In this document: piece by piece, positions 20,501 through 27,255 of the stretch
How positions within the stretch are numbered: the stretch's first letter is position 1
Layout: every line of letters begins with the position of its first letter
DNA from: an uncultured Coriobacteriaceae bacterium
GTDB taxonomy: Bacteria; Actinomycetota; Coriobacteriia; Coriobacteriales; Atopobiaceae
Assembly (NCBI GenBank): GCA_902803315.1
Contig: CADCPM010000036.1
Span: forward strand, 1 to 44,432
Reading direction: 5' to 3'
DNA length: 44,432 nt
Position numbers and translations under genes: made by a program
The notes under the pieces: model-generated
Database searches by the model: none
What the model saw: the letters and a program-made list of their open reading frames with translations, nothing else
What the model was told of the DNA's origin: nothing

Positions 20501-21280
20501 CTCTCGACCATAACCATAAGGGGAAAGGGCAACTGCACGGGCACAAAAAGCGTTACGTTTTGGATAGGGGCGGCAAGCATTGCGGGAGCGTCGGTTACGG
20601 GCATAGCAAACCAGGCGTATACGGGCAATGCGGTGACTCCGCTTCCGACGGTGAGGCTCAACAACAAAGTGCTGAGGCTCAATGTTGACTATAGGCTTTC
20701 GTATATCAACAACGTGAGAGCGGGTACGGCCAAGGTGGTTGCCAACGGGATCGGCAACTACACCGGTTCTGCATCGACGACGTTTCGCATTGTGGCGCCG
20801 AGCGTCACCTATCGCACCCATGTGCAAAACATCGGCTGGCAAGGCTGGCGCAGCGATGGTGTGATGTGCGGTACCAGCGGACGGGGCCTGCGATTGGAAG
20901 GCATCAACCTCAAGCTCAGCAGCCTGCCGGTGAGTGGTGGCATTCGCTATCGCACCCACGTGCAGAACATAGGCTGGCAGGGCTGGCGCTATAACGGCTC
21001 GATGAGTGGGACTTCGGGTCGCGGCTTGCGTTTGGAGGCCATAGAAATCCAGCTTACGGGAAAGATGGCCGAACGCTATGACGTGTGGTATCGAGCGCAT
21101 GCGCAAAACTTTGGCTGGTTGGGCTGGACGCGCAACGGCGGTCGCTCTGGAACCGCCGGATATGGCTATCGGCTTGAGGGGATGCAGATTCTGCTTGTGC
21201 CCAAAGGCCAGGGAGCTCCGCCAACCACATACCGCGGCATCCGCCAGACCAACTGGCGCTCCTTCGCCCAGCGGCGTTAG
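17507..21280 (+). CDS. Secreted subtilisin-like serine protease with Ig-like and ChW repeats
   Basis: This is a secreted S8 peptidase (about 1257 residues). A signal peptide covers about residues 1-30 and an inhibitor-I9-like propeptide ends near EELPGVEYVQPNY. The catalytic triad is D219 (VIDTG), H266 (GHGSHV) and S427 (GTSMAAP), with oxyanion Asn in SAGND. The long C-terminal part has YNG/MBG-like beta modules (about 510-880), two repeats of the Y-x-G-x-x-I-TP-x-P-T-V type (about 960-1090), and three ChW repeats (about 1095-1240). I choose GTG 17507 because AAAGGCGGTGATC, one mismatch from a perfect ribosome site, lies just upstream. Its ChW repeats match those of the amidase at 13961, suggesting a shared surface anchor. 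Its stop codon touches the 21-bp repeat array. Confidence 0.9.
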   Translation: MNNKMFAMIQRLFVLFAATVSLLLIPNRFAFAEHAKGQIIVVFQDGATLSTDALSQREGGEIGPRPSERDSNSAPKANDGVDVDQEPALEEGADGKQEVILRSQQGDAAVDMEDGLQELGYEVEATLDKQDGETTVLCDVPQGVSVEEAVARIEELPGVEYVQPNYVYHIVDSSTQDNVLASSALSIDQQKNLVAAHVPSAWKEANVKTNGTISVAVIDTGCRLTHEDLRDNVDVDHAWDYWNGEEGVGQKLTSASVPNNGDDEGHGSHVCGIVAAKAENGLGVDGASYDAKVIPIKVANSNGRAYTSDMVLAVSYARQLRQGSVPNLRVINMSLGGDTYDQAMKDAIDEATDAGILVVCSAGNDSSTSAVYPSDYDNAFSVMALEEDESFAPYTSYNEHKDISAVGIACSAYNGSDKDYDTRVGTSMAAPLVSGVAALVWSVNPAMSVDQVRAILLDTSQPVTKTNGANVYEHLYGSELDTQINQVNAYDAVTRAQETFGAGATKKKVAPPSATSFEYNGKEHVGVPDGVGYSLKLGDVALEGSSKATDAGEYVITAILDDGYTWTGLEGDEASANIELHWSISKAPLKATYITQVVAPNTPWESIQNTIRYSGFVNGETEGDVFVGEMGSPSVQKPEDYDTYCGESGHSWVLVPTEVELTNYDMECVAGKLILWEDSAILRKVPASTTAFVYDGTKHQAVREGDWYELSGDVRKVAASNIKIINGEPVTGSERYEQYETTITLKHPTDFWTDGTQEPKSVCWVIKKRPLKLTYNESWVLKGSSIPQNIKVEGFVASEESAILNSATSGFKLPALRWSNMDYGFRGTRITDEIARKILGTRGDYTLVPDPYTEGGNNYDPTSNYEFQSFSPGTLHVCDAVGVPAATNRTYNGSVQRGVANGNGYAVSGTATATNAGTYTAYVTPKGGYLWPDGKRDKRTIRWSIAKASVASASVAAIPRQTYRGSAITPVPTVKLGATALRRGVDYDLTYANNVKVGLSTITIRGKGNCTGTKSVTFWIGAASIAGASVTGIANQAYTGNAVTPLPTVRLNNKVLRLNVDYRLSYINNVRAGTAKVVANGIGNYTGSASTTFRIVAPSVTYRTHVQNIGWQGWRSDGVMCGTSGRGLRLEGINLKLSSLPVSGGIRYRTHVQNIGWQGWRYNGSMSGTSGRGLRLEAIEIQLTGKMAERYDVWYRAHAQNFGWLGWTRNGGRSGTAGYGYRLEGMQILLVPKGQGAPPTTYRGIRQTNWRSFAQRR

Positions 21281-21577
21281 TCTGTAGCCCGCGCCGCAAA
21301 GTCTGTAATCCGCACCGCAAAGTCTGTAGCCCTTATCACAAAGTCTGTAGCCCTTATCACAAAGTCTGTAGCTAGGACGATAAAGTCTGTAGATAAGAGG
21401 CGACGGTATTCGCAAAACCGCAGCTCATGGGCCTGTCAGTTTCAAACTGTATTAGAAAAGCTACAGACTTTGCAACGAGAGCTACAGACTTTGCGCGACG
21501 GGCTACAGACTTTGCAACGAGAGCTACAGACTTTGCGCGACGGGCTACAGACTTCGCGAGAGGGGCTACAGACTTTA
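21280..21577. repeat. 6+6 inverted array of 21-bp GTCTGTAG units
   Basis: Six copies of GTCTGTAG (one reads GTCTGTAA) start at 21280, 21301, 21322, 21343, 21364 and 21385, exactly 21 bases apart. Six copies of the reverse complement CTACAGAC start at 21461, 21482, 21503, 21524, 21545 and 21566, again exactly 21 apart. Most carry an AAA or TTT flank, so the arms can pair over 11-13 bases per unit. On the right arm the spacers alternate between TTTGCAACGAGAG-like and TTTGCGCGACGGG-like, as if a 42-bp pair had duplicated. The 68-base centre holds CAGTTTCAAACTG. The array overlaps the stop codons of both convergent genes. Confidence 0.93.
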
Positions 21578-22432
21578 TGCAGGTTGAATGCCGATGCCCA
21601 CCATATCTGGGCCCGTGTGCACGATCAGGTCGGCCGAGAGCCCTGAATATATGAACTCGACCACGTTGTTGATTTCGGCACGCAGCCGTTCCTCAAGCTG
21701 GGCAAACAGCTCGTTGTTCTTGGTGCAGCAGATTCCGATGCGCACCTTGGAGAACTTCTGGGCGCACTCGCGCACCAAACGTACCTCCGAGGCGATGGCG
21801 CGGTCCCATCCCCGCGCCTTGCGGGCAACGACGTATCGGCCATCCTTGTCGCACATGATGACGGGCTTGATGTTGAGCACGCTGCCCAACCGATAGGTAA
21901 CGGTTCCAATGCGGCCGCCCTTATATAGGTAGTCCAGCGTCTTGGTGGTAAAGAACACGTCGCTCTTCTCGGAAAGGTCGTTTAGGCGCGCTTCCAGCTC
22001 TCCAAACGGAACGCCTTCCTCAACCATTTGCGCAGCCCGCATTACCACCATTCCCGCCACGACGCCGATGCTCTTGGTGTCGATAATAACCATGGGGAAA
22101 TCATCCACAAGCCGCGAGACCAAATGCACCGTTTGGTTGGTGGCCGAGAGTGTCCCGGATATGGTGACAAACACGCCACGCTCGTAGCCGTCGCTCTTGG
22201 CCTGGTTTATGGTCTCCATAATCTGCTCGGGAGTGGGAAGCGAAGTCGTGGGGATTTCCTGATCAAAGCGCTCGATTACCTCTTCGGTAGTAATGTCCAC
22301 ACCGCTTTTGTACGTCGATCCGTCCTTGTAGTTAATAAGCAGCGGCACTACGCGCACGTCATGCTCCCGCACAAAGTCCTCAGGCGTGTTCGTGCCCGAA
22401 TCGGTGAGAATTGCAATTCTTTGCTCGTTCAT
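21575..22432 (-). CDS. DegV family fatty-acid-binding protein
   Basis: This is a 285-residue DegV/FakB-family protein. Family members bind a fatty acid in the cleft between two domains and, as FakB, present it to the FakA kinase for incorporation into phospholipid. It begins MNEQRIAILTDSGTN, has TSLPTPEQ and SGTLSATNQTV near the ligand region, and TTKTLDYLYKGGRIG in the middle, all typical. I use ATG 22432 because AAGGAAGAG precedes it directly; an in-frame ATG 15 bases upstream contains that ribosome site. The stop codon lies inside the last unit of the 21-bp array. No FakA-like kinase is visible nearby. The family is certain; the exact ligand is unknown. Confidence 0.9.
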   Translation of the reverse strand: MNEQRIAILTDSGTNTPEDFVREHDVRVVPLLINYKDGSTYKSGVDITTEEVIERFDQEIPTTSLPTPEQIMETINQAKSDGYERGVFVTISGTLSATNQTVHLVSRLVDDFPMVIIDTKSIGVVAGMVVMRAAQMVEEGVPFGELEARLNDLSEKSDVFFTTKTLDYLYKGGRIGTVTYRLGSVLNIKPVIMCDKDGRYVVARKARGWDRAIASEVRLVRECAQKFSKVRIGICCTKNNELFAQLEERLRAEINNVVEFIYSGLSADLIVHTGPDMVGIGIQPA

Positions 22433-22479
22433 ATCTCTTCCTTGCAATGGAAATGCATAATATGCCTACACGCAGAAGG

Positions 22480-22509
22480 ACTATAGCACTTGCGGTACCA
22501 TGTAGGCAA
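22480..22509 (-). promoter_or_regulatory. Candidate degV promoter
   Basis: Read on the minus strand, TTGCCT (22509-22504) and TATAGT (22485-22480) are 18 bases apart, with a TGC extended -10 element. It sits in the divergent gap between degV and nhaA, about 48 bases before the degV start. Confidence 0.5.
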
Positions 22510-22526
22510 AGGAGGGGAGGTGTCGT

Positions 22527-23957
22527 ATGACAAACAAACCAGTTTCCGAAGAAGACATTCCCGAAATCTCCCAGCTAGATGATGTAGAAAGTAGGCGCCG
22601 CTTTATCTTTGACGAGCCGGCGGTTATTCGCAGACTGGAGCAGCGATCCGCCTTCGAGGGCATTACCTCAAACGGAACCATCGCGGCCGCCTGCATGGTT
22701 TTTGCTGCCATCCTTGCCGTGATAGTGGCGAACTCTCCTGCCTACGAGATTGTGGAGAACGTGCTCGAGGCAAAGGTCGGCTTCATACTGGGGCCAATTG
22801 TTGCCGAGATACCCTTTGTGGAGTTCGTAAACGACATGCTTATGGCAGTCTTTTTCCTTTTGGTGGGAATCGAGCTCAAGTACGAGATGACCGTGGGCCA
22901 GCTACGCAGGCCACGGCAGGCGGCCCTGCCCATGCTTGCCGCGGTGGGAGGCGTCGCGGTGCCCGCCCTTATCTTCTTGGCATTCAACAGAGGCGAGACG
23001 TCAAGCGGTTGGGCCATACCCATTGCGACCGACATCGCCTTTGCGCTGGGGGTCATGTCGCTCTTGGGCAATCGCATTGCGCCCGAAACGAAGGTGTTCT
23101 TCCAAACGCTCGCCATCGCAGACGACATTCTTGCCATTGTAGTGTTGGCGCTCTTCTATGGTCAGACGCCCAACATTGCGTGGTGTGCGGCTTCGCTGGG
23201 CGTAGTACTTGTCTTGGCGCTCCTCAACGGTGCGCGCGTGTATTCCCTTAAGCCCTATGCCGTGGCGGGCATCGCCCTGTGGGTGTGCATGTTCAATTCG
23301 GGCATACACGCAACGCTTGCCGGTGTTATCCTCGCGTTCTTCTTGCCGGCAAAAACCGACATACGCCTTTCGGCGCTCCATGACTGGCTGGACGTTTGGG
23401 CGGTGGAGCTGGATGACACCTACGACGACGAGGCACACGTGCTTGGCCAGCACGACTTTACCGACGACGCCAACATCGTTGAGCGCGTTATGCACCACGT
23501 GACGCCGCCGCTGCATCGGGCCGAAAGAAACATATCGGTGCTCGTGAACTTCGTGATTCTGCCGCTGTTCGCGTTCGTAAATGCCCAGGTTCGGTTTGTA
23601 GGCGTCGACATGGGCGCGATTGTGAGCAACTCCGTTACCATAGGCGCCTTTGTGGGTGCCGTGGTGGGAAAGCCCGTGGGCATAATCCTCGTGACGTTCG
23701 TGTTGGTGCGCGTTGGCTTTGCCAAGCTGCCGCGAAACGTGGACTGGGTGCAGGTCACGGCCGTGGGCATTATGGGCGGACTGGGCTTTACCATGTCCAT
23801 CCTCATAGCGGGCCTGGCTTTTCCCGACCCCATGCTGGTCATGGCGGCGAAGTGCGCCATTTTGGCGGGCTCGGTTACCTCGGCGGTCCTTGGCATCGTG
23901 TACGTGCGCGTTGCCGAGGCGGTCTTGTCCTCACGGCGCAGGAAAGAGGCGGCCTAA
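22527..23957 (+). CDS. nhaA: Na+/H+ antiporter NhaA
   Basis: This is a Na+/H+ antiporter of the NhaA family (476 residues), exporting sodium in exchange for protons across the cytoplasmic membrane. About twelve hydrophobic segments are visible. The paired aspartates D199-D200 in TLAIADDILAI correspond to D163-D164 of the E. coli transport site, and ATDIAFALGV and FFLLVGIELKYE are family motifs. The hydrophilic N-terminus of about 50 residues and an acidic loop around residues 290-330 (DDTYDDEAHV) make it longer than the E. coli protein. The start follows GGAGGGGAGGTG. It is a monocistronic-looking gene ending in a palindrome. Confidence 0.95.
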   Translation: MTNKPVSEEDIPEISQLDDVESRRRFIFDEPAVIRRLEQRSAFEGITSNGTIAAACMVFAAILAVIVANSPAYEIVENVLEAKVGFILGPIVAEIPFVEFVNDMLMAVFFLLVGIELKYEMTVGQLRRPRQAALPMLAAVGGVAVPALIFLAFNRGETSSGWAIPIATDIAFALGVMSLLGNRIAPETKVFFQTLAIADDILAIVVLALFYGQTPNIAWCAASLGVVLVLALLNGARVYSLKPYAVAGIALWVCMFNSGIHATLAGVILAFFLPAKTDIRLSALHDWLDVWAVELDDTYDDEAHVLGQHDFTDDANIVERVMHHVTPPLHRAERNISVLVNFVILPLFAFVNAQVRFVGVDMGAIVSNSVTIGAFVGAVVGKPVGIILVTFVLVRVGFAKLPRNVDWVQVTAVGIMGGLGFTMSILIAGLAFPDPMLVMAAKCAILAGSVTSAVLGIVYVRVAEAVLSSRRRKEAA

Positions 23958-23998
23958 CTTGGGGAGAACCCTAACTTAGGGACTGTCCCCAAGTTAGG
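23953..23998. terminator. Palindrome between convergent nhaA and small ORF
   Basis: CCTAACTTGGGGA (23953-23965) pairs with TCCCCAAGTTAGG (23986-23998), and an inner GGGACTGTCCCC core is present. It overlaps the nhaA stop and abuts the end of the minus-strand gene. With no T tract on either strand, a two-way terminator role is possible but not proven. It is a member of the dispersed GGGGACAG family. Confidence 0.55.
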
Positions 23999-23999
23999 G

Positions 24000-24260
24000 T
24001 TACTCCACGGTTCCGTAAAGATAAGCCCAGCCGTGGGCTGTGATAATGGAGTTGAGCTGATCGCAAAGCCTCGCGCGCTTGTACGACCCCGCCGGCAACA
24101 GGTTCACGACCTCCATAAGGTCATCGGAAAGATCGTTGATTTCGGCACGCACGAGCACGTCCATGCGGGGTACCGCATGCGATGGGTTAACGCGATAGAC
24201 GTCGTCTACCAGGCGCTGCAGCTCGCCGTACTCGTCTGAGGGCGTGGAAGGAGAGATCAT
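24000..24260 (-). CDS. Small conserved-looking protein of unknown function
   Basis: This is an 86-residue acidic protein that I do not recognise. It begins MISPSTPSDEYGELQ, appears helical and soluble, with no signal peptide, membrane segment or cysteine. It contains a repeated-looking acidic pattern (LVDDVYRV, DLSDDLMEVVNLL) and ends YGTVE. I choose ATG 24260 because GGAGG lies seven bases before it on the minus strand; an alternative TTG twelve bases upstream contains that site. It is divergent from the aminotransferase gene and convergent with nhaA. Codon use matches the neighbours, which supports a real gene. Confidence 0.65.
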   Translation of the reverse strand: MISPSTPSDEYGELQRLVDDVYRVNPSHAVPRMDVLVRAEINDLSDDLMEVVNLLPAGSYKRARLCDQLNSIITAHGWAYLYGTVE

Positions 24261-24321
24261 GCAGGCCTCCAAGGTCGAAATCGTCGCTCAATAGGTTGCG
24301 CCTATGGTAGCACGTGTGCGA

Positions 24322-24327
24322 TATACT
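24322..24327 (+). promoter_or_regulatory. Candidate -10 element for aminotransferase gene
   Basis: TATACT lies 29 bases before the ATG in the short divergent gap. The best -35 (TTGCGC, 24293-24298 region) is at a long spacing, so only the -10 is offered. Confidence 0.35.
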
Positions 24328-24356
24328 CATATAGTTTCATCGCAAAGGAGGACCCT

Positions 24357-25640
24357 ATGGCAAATGCATATCAATCCATGAGCACCGCTGAGCTCGATGC
24401 CTGCATAGCTCAGCTCGAGAGCGAGGCAGAGGCGATTCGTGCAAAGAACCTCTCGCTCGATATGGCGCGTGGAAAGCCCAGCGTGGAGCAAACGGACCTC
24501 TCTCGTCCCATGCTGGATCTCGTTTCGAGCGACATGTGCCTGGTGGACGAGGGTGCACCCGCCGACAATTACGGCGTGCCCGATGGCCTTCCCTCGGCGC
24601 GCCGACTCGCGGCGGAGCTTTTGGGCGTCGACCCTGCCAACGTAATCGTAAACGGATCCTCGAGCCTCAACCTCATGCACGACTTGGTGGCCAATGCCTA
24701 TACGCAGGGCATCGCAGGCTGCGAGCCGTGGTGCAGGCAGGAAGAGGTAAAGTTCCTGTGCCCAAGCCCTGGCTACGATCGACACTTTGCCGTAACGCAA
24801 CGCTTTGGCATCACGAACGTGCCCATCCCCATGCGCGAGGACGGACCAGACATGGACGAGGTGGAGCGCCTCGTGCAGGGCGACGCGTCGGTGAAGGGCA
24901 TATGGTGCGTTCCCAAGTACGCCAATCCTACCGGCATCACCTATTCGGACGAGGTCGTGCGCCGATTTGCCGCGCTCAAGCCCGCCGCTCCGGATTTCCG
25001 CATCTTCTGGGATAACGCATATGTCGTGCACGACCTCGCGGAGGAGGGCGACGAGCTTCTCAACATCTTCGATGCCCTTGAGGAAGCGGGCGCGACCAAC
25101 CTCGTGTATGAGTTCTCGTCTACGGCAAAGATCACCTTCCCAAGCTCGGGCATGGCGTTCGTTACGGCAAGCCCAGACGACATGGCTGCCATACGCGCTG
25201 CATTTGCCCTCGAGAGGGTGAGCCCCGAGAAGATCTCGCAGCTCGCACACGTGCGTTTTTTGCACGACGCGCAGGGCGTGCGCGCCCACATGGCAAAGCA
25301 TGCAGCCATTCTGCGCCCGCGCTTTGCCCTGGTGCAGAGCAAGCTCGAAGAAGGCCTGGGCGATCTGGGAATTGCAACGTGGACCAATCCTCGAGGAGGG
25401 TACTTTGTGTCGTTCGACGGTCCCAAGGGGTCTGCGAAGGCAATCGTGTCGCTTATGTCGTCGCTGGGCGTAACGCTCACGGGTGCGGGCGCCACGTGGC
25501 CCTATGGAAACGACCCGCTAGACACAAACATTCGCATTGCGCCCACGTTCCCGTCGCTGGATGACCTTGGGTCTGCCCTCGACGTGTTCGTGGTTGCGGC
25601 AAAGCTTGTGTCGGCACGTTTGGCACGTGCCGAGCGATAG
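24357..25640 (+). CDS. AspT-type (MocR-like) PLP aminotransferase
   Basis: This is a pyridoxal-phosphate aminotransferase (427 residues) of the family that includes the Corynebacterium AspT aspartate aminotransferase, which converts aspartate and 2-oxoglutarate to oxaloacetate and glutamate. Recognisable pieces are LDMARGKPS (N-terminal), NGSSSLNLMHD (PLP phosphate region), CPSPGYDRHF, WCVPKYANPTG, FWDNAYVVHD and the Schiff-base lysine K258 in FSSTAKITF. The C-terminal TWPYGNDPLDTNIRIAP includes the substrate-carboxylate Arg. The ATG follows AAAGGAGGA. It stands alone, followed by a large palindrome. The family is secure; aspartate as substrate is inferred from the subgroup. Confidence 0.88.
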   Translation: MANAYQSMSTAELDACIAQLESEAEAIRAKNLSLDMARGKPSVEQTDLSRPMLDLVSSDMCLVDEGAPADNYGVPDGLPSARRLAAELLGVDPANVIVNGSSSLNLMHDLVANAYTQGIAGCEPWCRQEEVKFLCPSPGYDRHFAVTQRFGITNVPIPMREDGPDMDEVERLVQGDASVKGIWCVPKYANPTGITYSDEVVRRFAALKPAAPDFRIFWDNAYVVHDLAEEGDELLNIFDALEEAGATNLVYEFSSTAKITFPSSGMAFVTASPDDMAAIRAAFALERVSPEKISQLAHVRFLHDAQGVRAHMAKHAAILRPRFALVQSKLEEGLGDLGIATWTNPRGGYFVSFDGPKGSAKAIVSLMSSLGVTLTGAGATWPYGNDPLDTNIRIAPTFPSLDDLGSALDVFVVAAKLVSARLARAER

Positions 25641-25654
25641 CCAAAGCATGCTTT

Positions 25655-25775
25655 AGAAGGATATACCCCAAGCCGTGCCCGTCCCGCATCTGGCGACTCA
25701 CGAAGTGAACGAGCGAAGCGAGCGTGGAGCCGCGTGCGGGACGGGCTCGTGCTCGTGCTCGGGGTATATCCTTCT
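25655..25775. repeat. 121-bp branched inverted repeat
   Basis: AGAAGGATATACCCC (25655-25669) is exactly complementary to 25761-25775, and CCGTCCCGCA (near 25679) is complementary to TGCGGGACGG (near 25735). The inside contains smaller self-complementary pieces (CACGAAGTG; CGAGCGAAGCGAGCG). AAAGC and GCTTT flank the outer ends. No T tract follows, and nothing inside codes for protein. It lies 15 bases after the aminotransferase stop. Confidence 0.82.
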
Positions 25776-25808
25776 GCACGCTTTATCGTGGATTGTGCGC
25801 GACTGATT

Positions 25809-25836
25809 TTGAGTTGCCTTGATTTTTATGTAGAAT
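25809..25836 (+). promoter_or_regulatory. Candidate promoter upstream of TPR gene
   Basis: TTGAGT (25809-25814) and TAGAAT (25831-25836) are 16 bases apart. Alternatives are TTGACT/TATTTC (25860-25889, spacing 18) and a TATATT at 25903-25908. I cannot say which is used. Confidence 0.35.
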
Positions 25837-25909
25837 CGACAGACGTGCTTGTCCGACGCTTGACTGTGGGCGCGCAACGCGCATATTTCTAAAGATTGCA
25901 TCTATATTA

Positions 25910-25927
25910 GTGTGACGTTGCTCACAC
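25910..25927 (+). promoter_or_regulatory. CRP/GlxR-like palindrome before TPR-STAS-tat genes
   Basis: GTGTGACGTTGCTCACAC is a perfect 6+6 inverted repeat and matches TGTGA-N6-TCACA, the consensus bound by CRP/FNR-family regulators and actinobacterial GlxR. It lies 19 bases before the start codon of the membrane TPR protein, overlapping or just after the likely transcript start. If it is an operator, it would act as a repression site. The match is seen directly; the regulator is inferred. Confidence 0.5.
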
Positions 25928-25945
25928 GAGGGAGGTAGGGCAAAC

Positions 25946-26878
25946 ATGGCAAAAAAGCCGCAGAAGGAATTGGGCGGTCCGCGTAAGATGTCGCTCGGTA
26001 TGAAGATCGTGGTTGGCGTCTTCGCTGTAATAATGGCACTCTCCATGACGCTGCCGTCGCTTACGCAGATCTTCGCGGGAAGTGCGGCCAGCGCCTCCTC
26101 CTCGTCGAGCGAGCAAGAGTCCGAGCAGAGCTCCAACGACCAGAGCTCTAGCAGCGAGGCGAGCAACAAAGAGGGCGAGAACAAAGCCGCCGACGCAAAC
26201 GCCCAGGAGAACAAGGATGATCCCACGGCCAACGTGCCCAATAACGAAACGCTTAAGAACCTCGCAGACCAAAACAAGGACGAGGTTGAGAAGTTCAACA
26301 AGCGCCTTGAGGCGGACCCCAACGATCTGGCTGCGCTTCTCAACCTTGGCCAGACTTATATGAATTGGGGCAGCAGCGCAACGTATAGCAGCACCACCGA
26401 TGAGGAGAAGGCCTATTCCAAGGCGCTCATCACCAAGGCCGAGGGATTCTTCGATCGCTATTTGGAGCTGCACGAATCTGACGCCGCACGGATCCAACGC
26501 ATAATGTGCGAGTCCTATGAGGGCGATAACGCCAAGGCGCTCGCGGATATGGAAAAGCTTAGTGCCCAGAAGCCCGATTCGCCCTTGGTGCTGGTGTACT
26601 TGGGCATGATGTACGCACAGCAGGGAGAGAGCCAAAAGGCCGTGGAGGCGTATAACAAGGTCGCCGAGGTCGACCCGGACAACGAGTATGGCATGGCTGA
26701 GTATGCCAAGCAGGGCATCGCATCGGTCAATTCGTCGCAGTCGTCGTTCCAGGATCTTACCAACGAGAATCTCTTGGGCACCAAGTCTGAGCCTTCAGAA
26801 GGCCTTCCCGGCGTGATCGCAAATAACAACGATACGTCAGGCCAAGGCAACACTGGCACGATTCAGACCATTCAGTAG
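25946..26878 (+). CDS. Membrane-anchored TPR protein
   Basis: This is a 310-residue protein with one N-terminal membrane anchor (about residues 20-42), a Ser/Glu/Asn-rich low-complexity linker (about 48-100) and a tetratricopeptide-repeat domain facing outside (about 105-260; LAALLNLGQTYMNWG, PLVLVYLGMMYAQQG, KAVEAYNKVAEVDPDN). A Gly/Asn/Thr-rich tail ends the protein. TPRs mediate protein contacts; the partner is unknown. It starts at ATG after GGGAGGTAGGG. The STAS gene starts 24 bases downstream and the tat genes follow, so these may form one transcript. Similar proteins occur next to tatAC in related bacteria, but a role in secretion is only suggested by context. Confidence 0.8.
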   Translation: MAKKPQKELGGPRKMSLGMKIVVGVFAVIMALSMTLPSLTQIFAGSAASASSSSSEQESEQSSNDQSSSSEASNKEGENKAADANAQENKDDPTANVPNNETLKNLADQNKDEVEKFNKRLEADPNDLAALLNLGQTYMNWGSSATYSSTTDEEKAYSKALITKAEGFFDRYLELHESDAARIQRIMCESYEGDNAKALADMEKLSAQKPDSPLVLVYLGMMYAQQGESQKAVEAYNKVAEVDPDNEYGMAEYAKQGIASVNSSQSSFQDLTNENLLGTKSEPSEGLPGVIANNNDTSGQGNTGTIQTIQ

Positions 26879-26902
26879 CGATTGTCGAGTGAGGAGCAAA
26901 GC

Positions 26903-27214
26903 ATGTCACTGACGGTATCCACCCATGAGTGGGACGGCGTAACGACCGTGTGCGTTGCGGGCGAGGTAGACGTCTCGTGCGCCTCACAATTGCGAGAAGC
27001 TCTGGACGCCGCCTTGAAGCAGGGCGTCGCCTCGCTGGAGGTTGACCTGTCAAAGACGCCCTACATCGACAGCACGGGCATAGGAGTGCTGGTAGGGACG
27101 GCGCACAGGGCGGCGGAAGCCGGAACGACGTTTGTGGTTGCGCATCCGCAGCGCAACGTCGCCCGCGTGCTTGGCATGCTTGGCGTAAACGAGGAGCTGG
27201 GCATCCGCGACTAG
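26903..27214 (+). CDS. STAS-domain anti-sigma factor antagonist
   Basis: This is a 103-residue single-domain STAS protein of the SpoIIAA/RsbV type. Such proteins, when unphosphorylated, bind an anti-sigma kinase and free its sigma factor. The phosphorylatable serine is expected in YIDSTGIGVLV (about residue 58). EVDVSCASQLREAL and the C-terminal VLGMLGVNEELGI fit the fold. I use ATG 26903 with GTGAGGAGC upstream, not the TTG seven codons earlier. No partner kinase or sigma factor is in the window, so its circuit is unknown. It lies between the TPR gene and tatB on the same strand. Confidence 0.9.
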   Translation: MSLTVSTHEWDGVTTVCVAGEVDVSCASQLREALDAALKQGVASLEVDLSKTPYIDSTGIGVLVGTAHRAAEAGTTFVVAHPQRNVARVLGMLGVNEELGIRD

Positions 27215-27255
27215 TCGGCTGCCATTCGCGTTATGGCGCAGGAAGGTAGGCATAC

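Noticed and set aside
20294..21427. A minus-strand frame reading through the array with a CDKGYRL-like repeat, and a plus-strand one with ATDFATR repeats (21427-21654).
   Set aside because: Repeats of 21 bp stay open in frame by chance, the first frame runs into the subtilisin gene, and neither has a ribosome site or non-repeat homology.
21280..21577. A CRISPR array was considered for the regular 21-bp repeats.
   Set aside because: The core is only 8-13 bases, the spacers are too short and partly repeated, the array is mirrored, and no cas genes are present.
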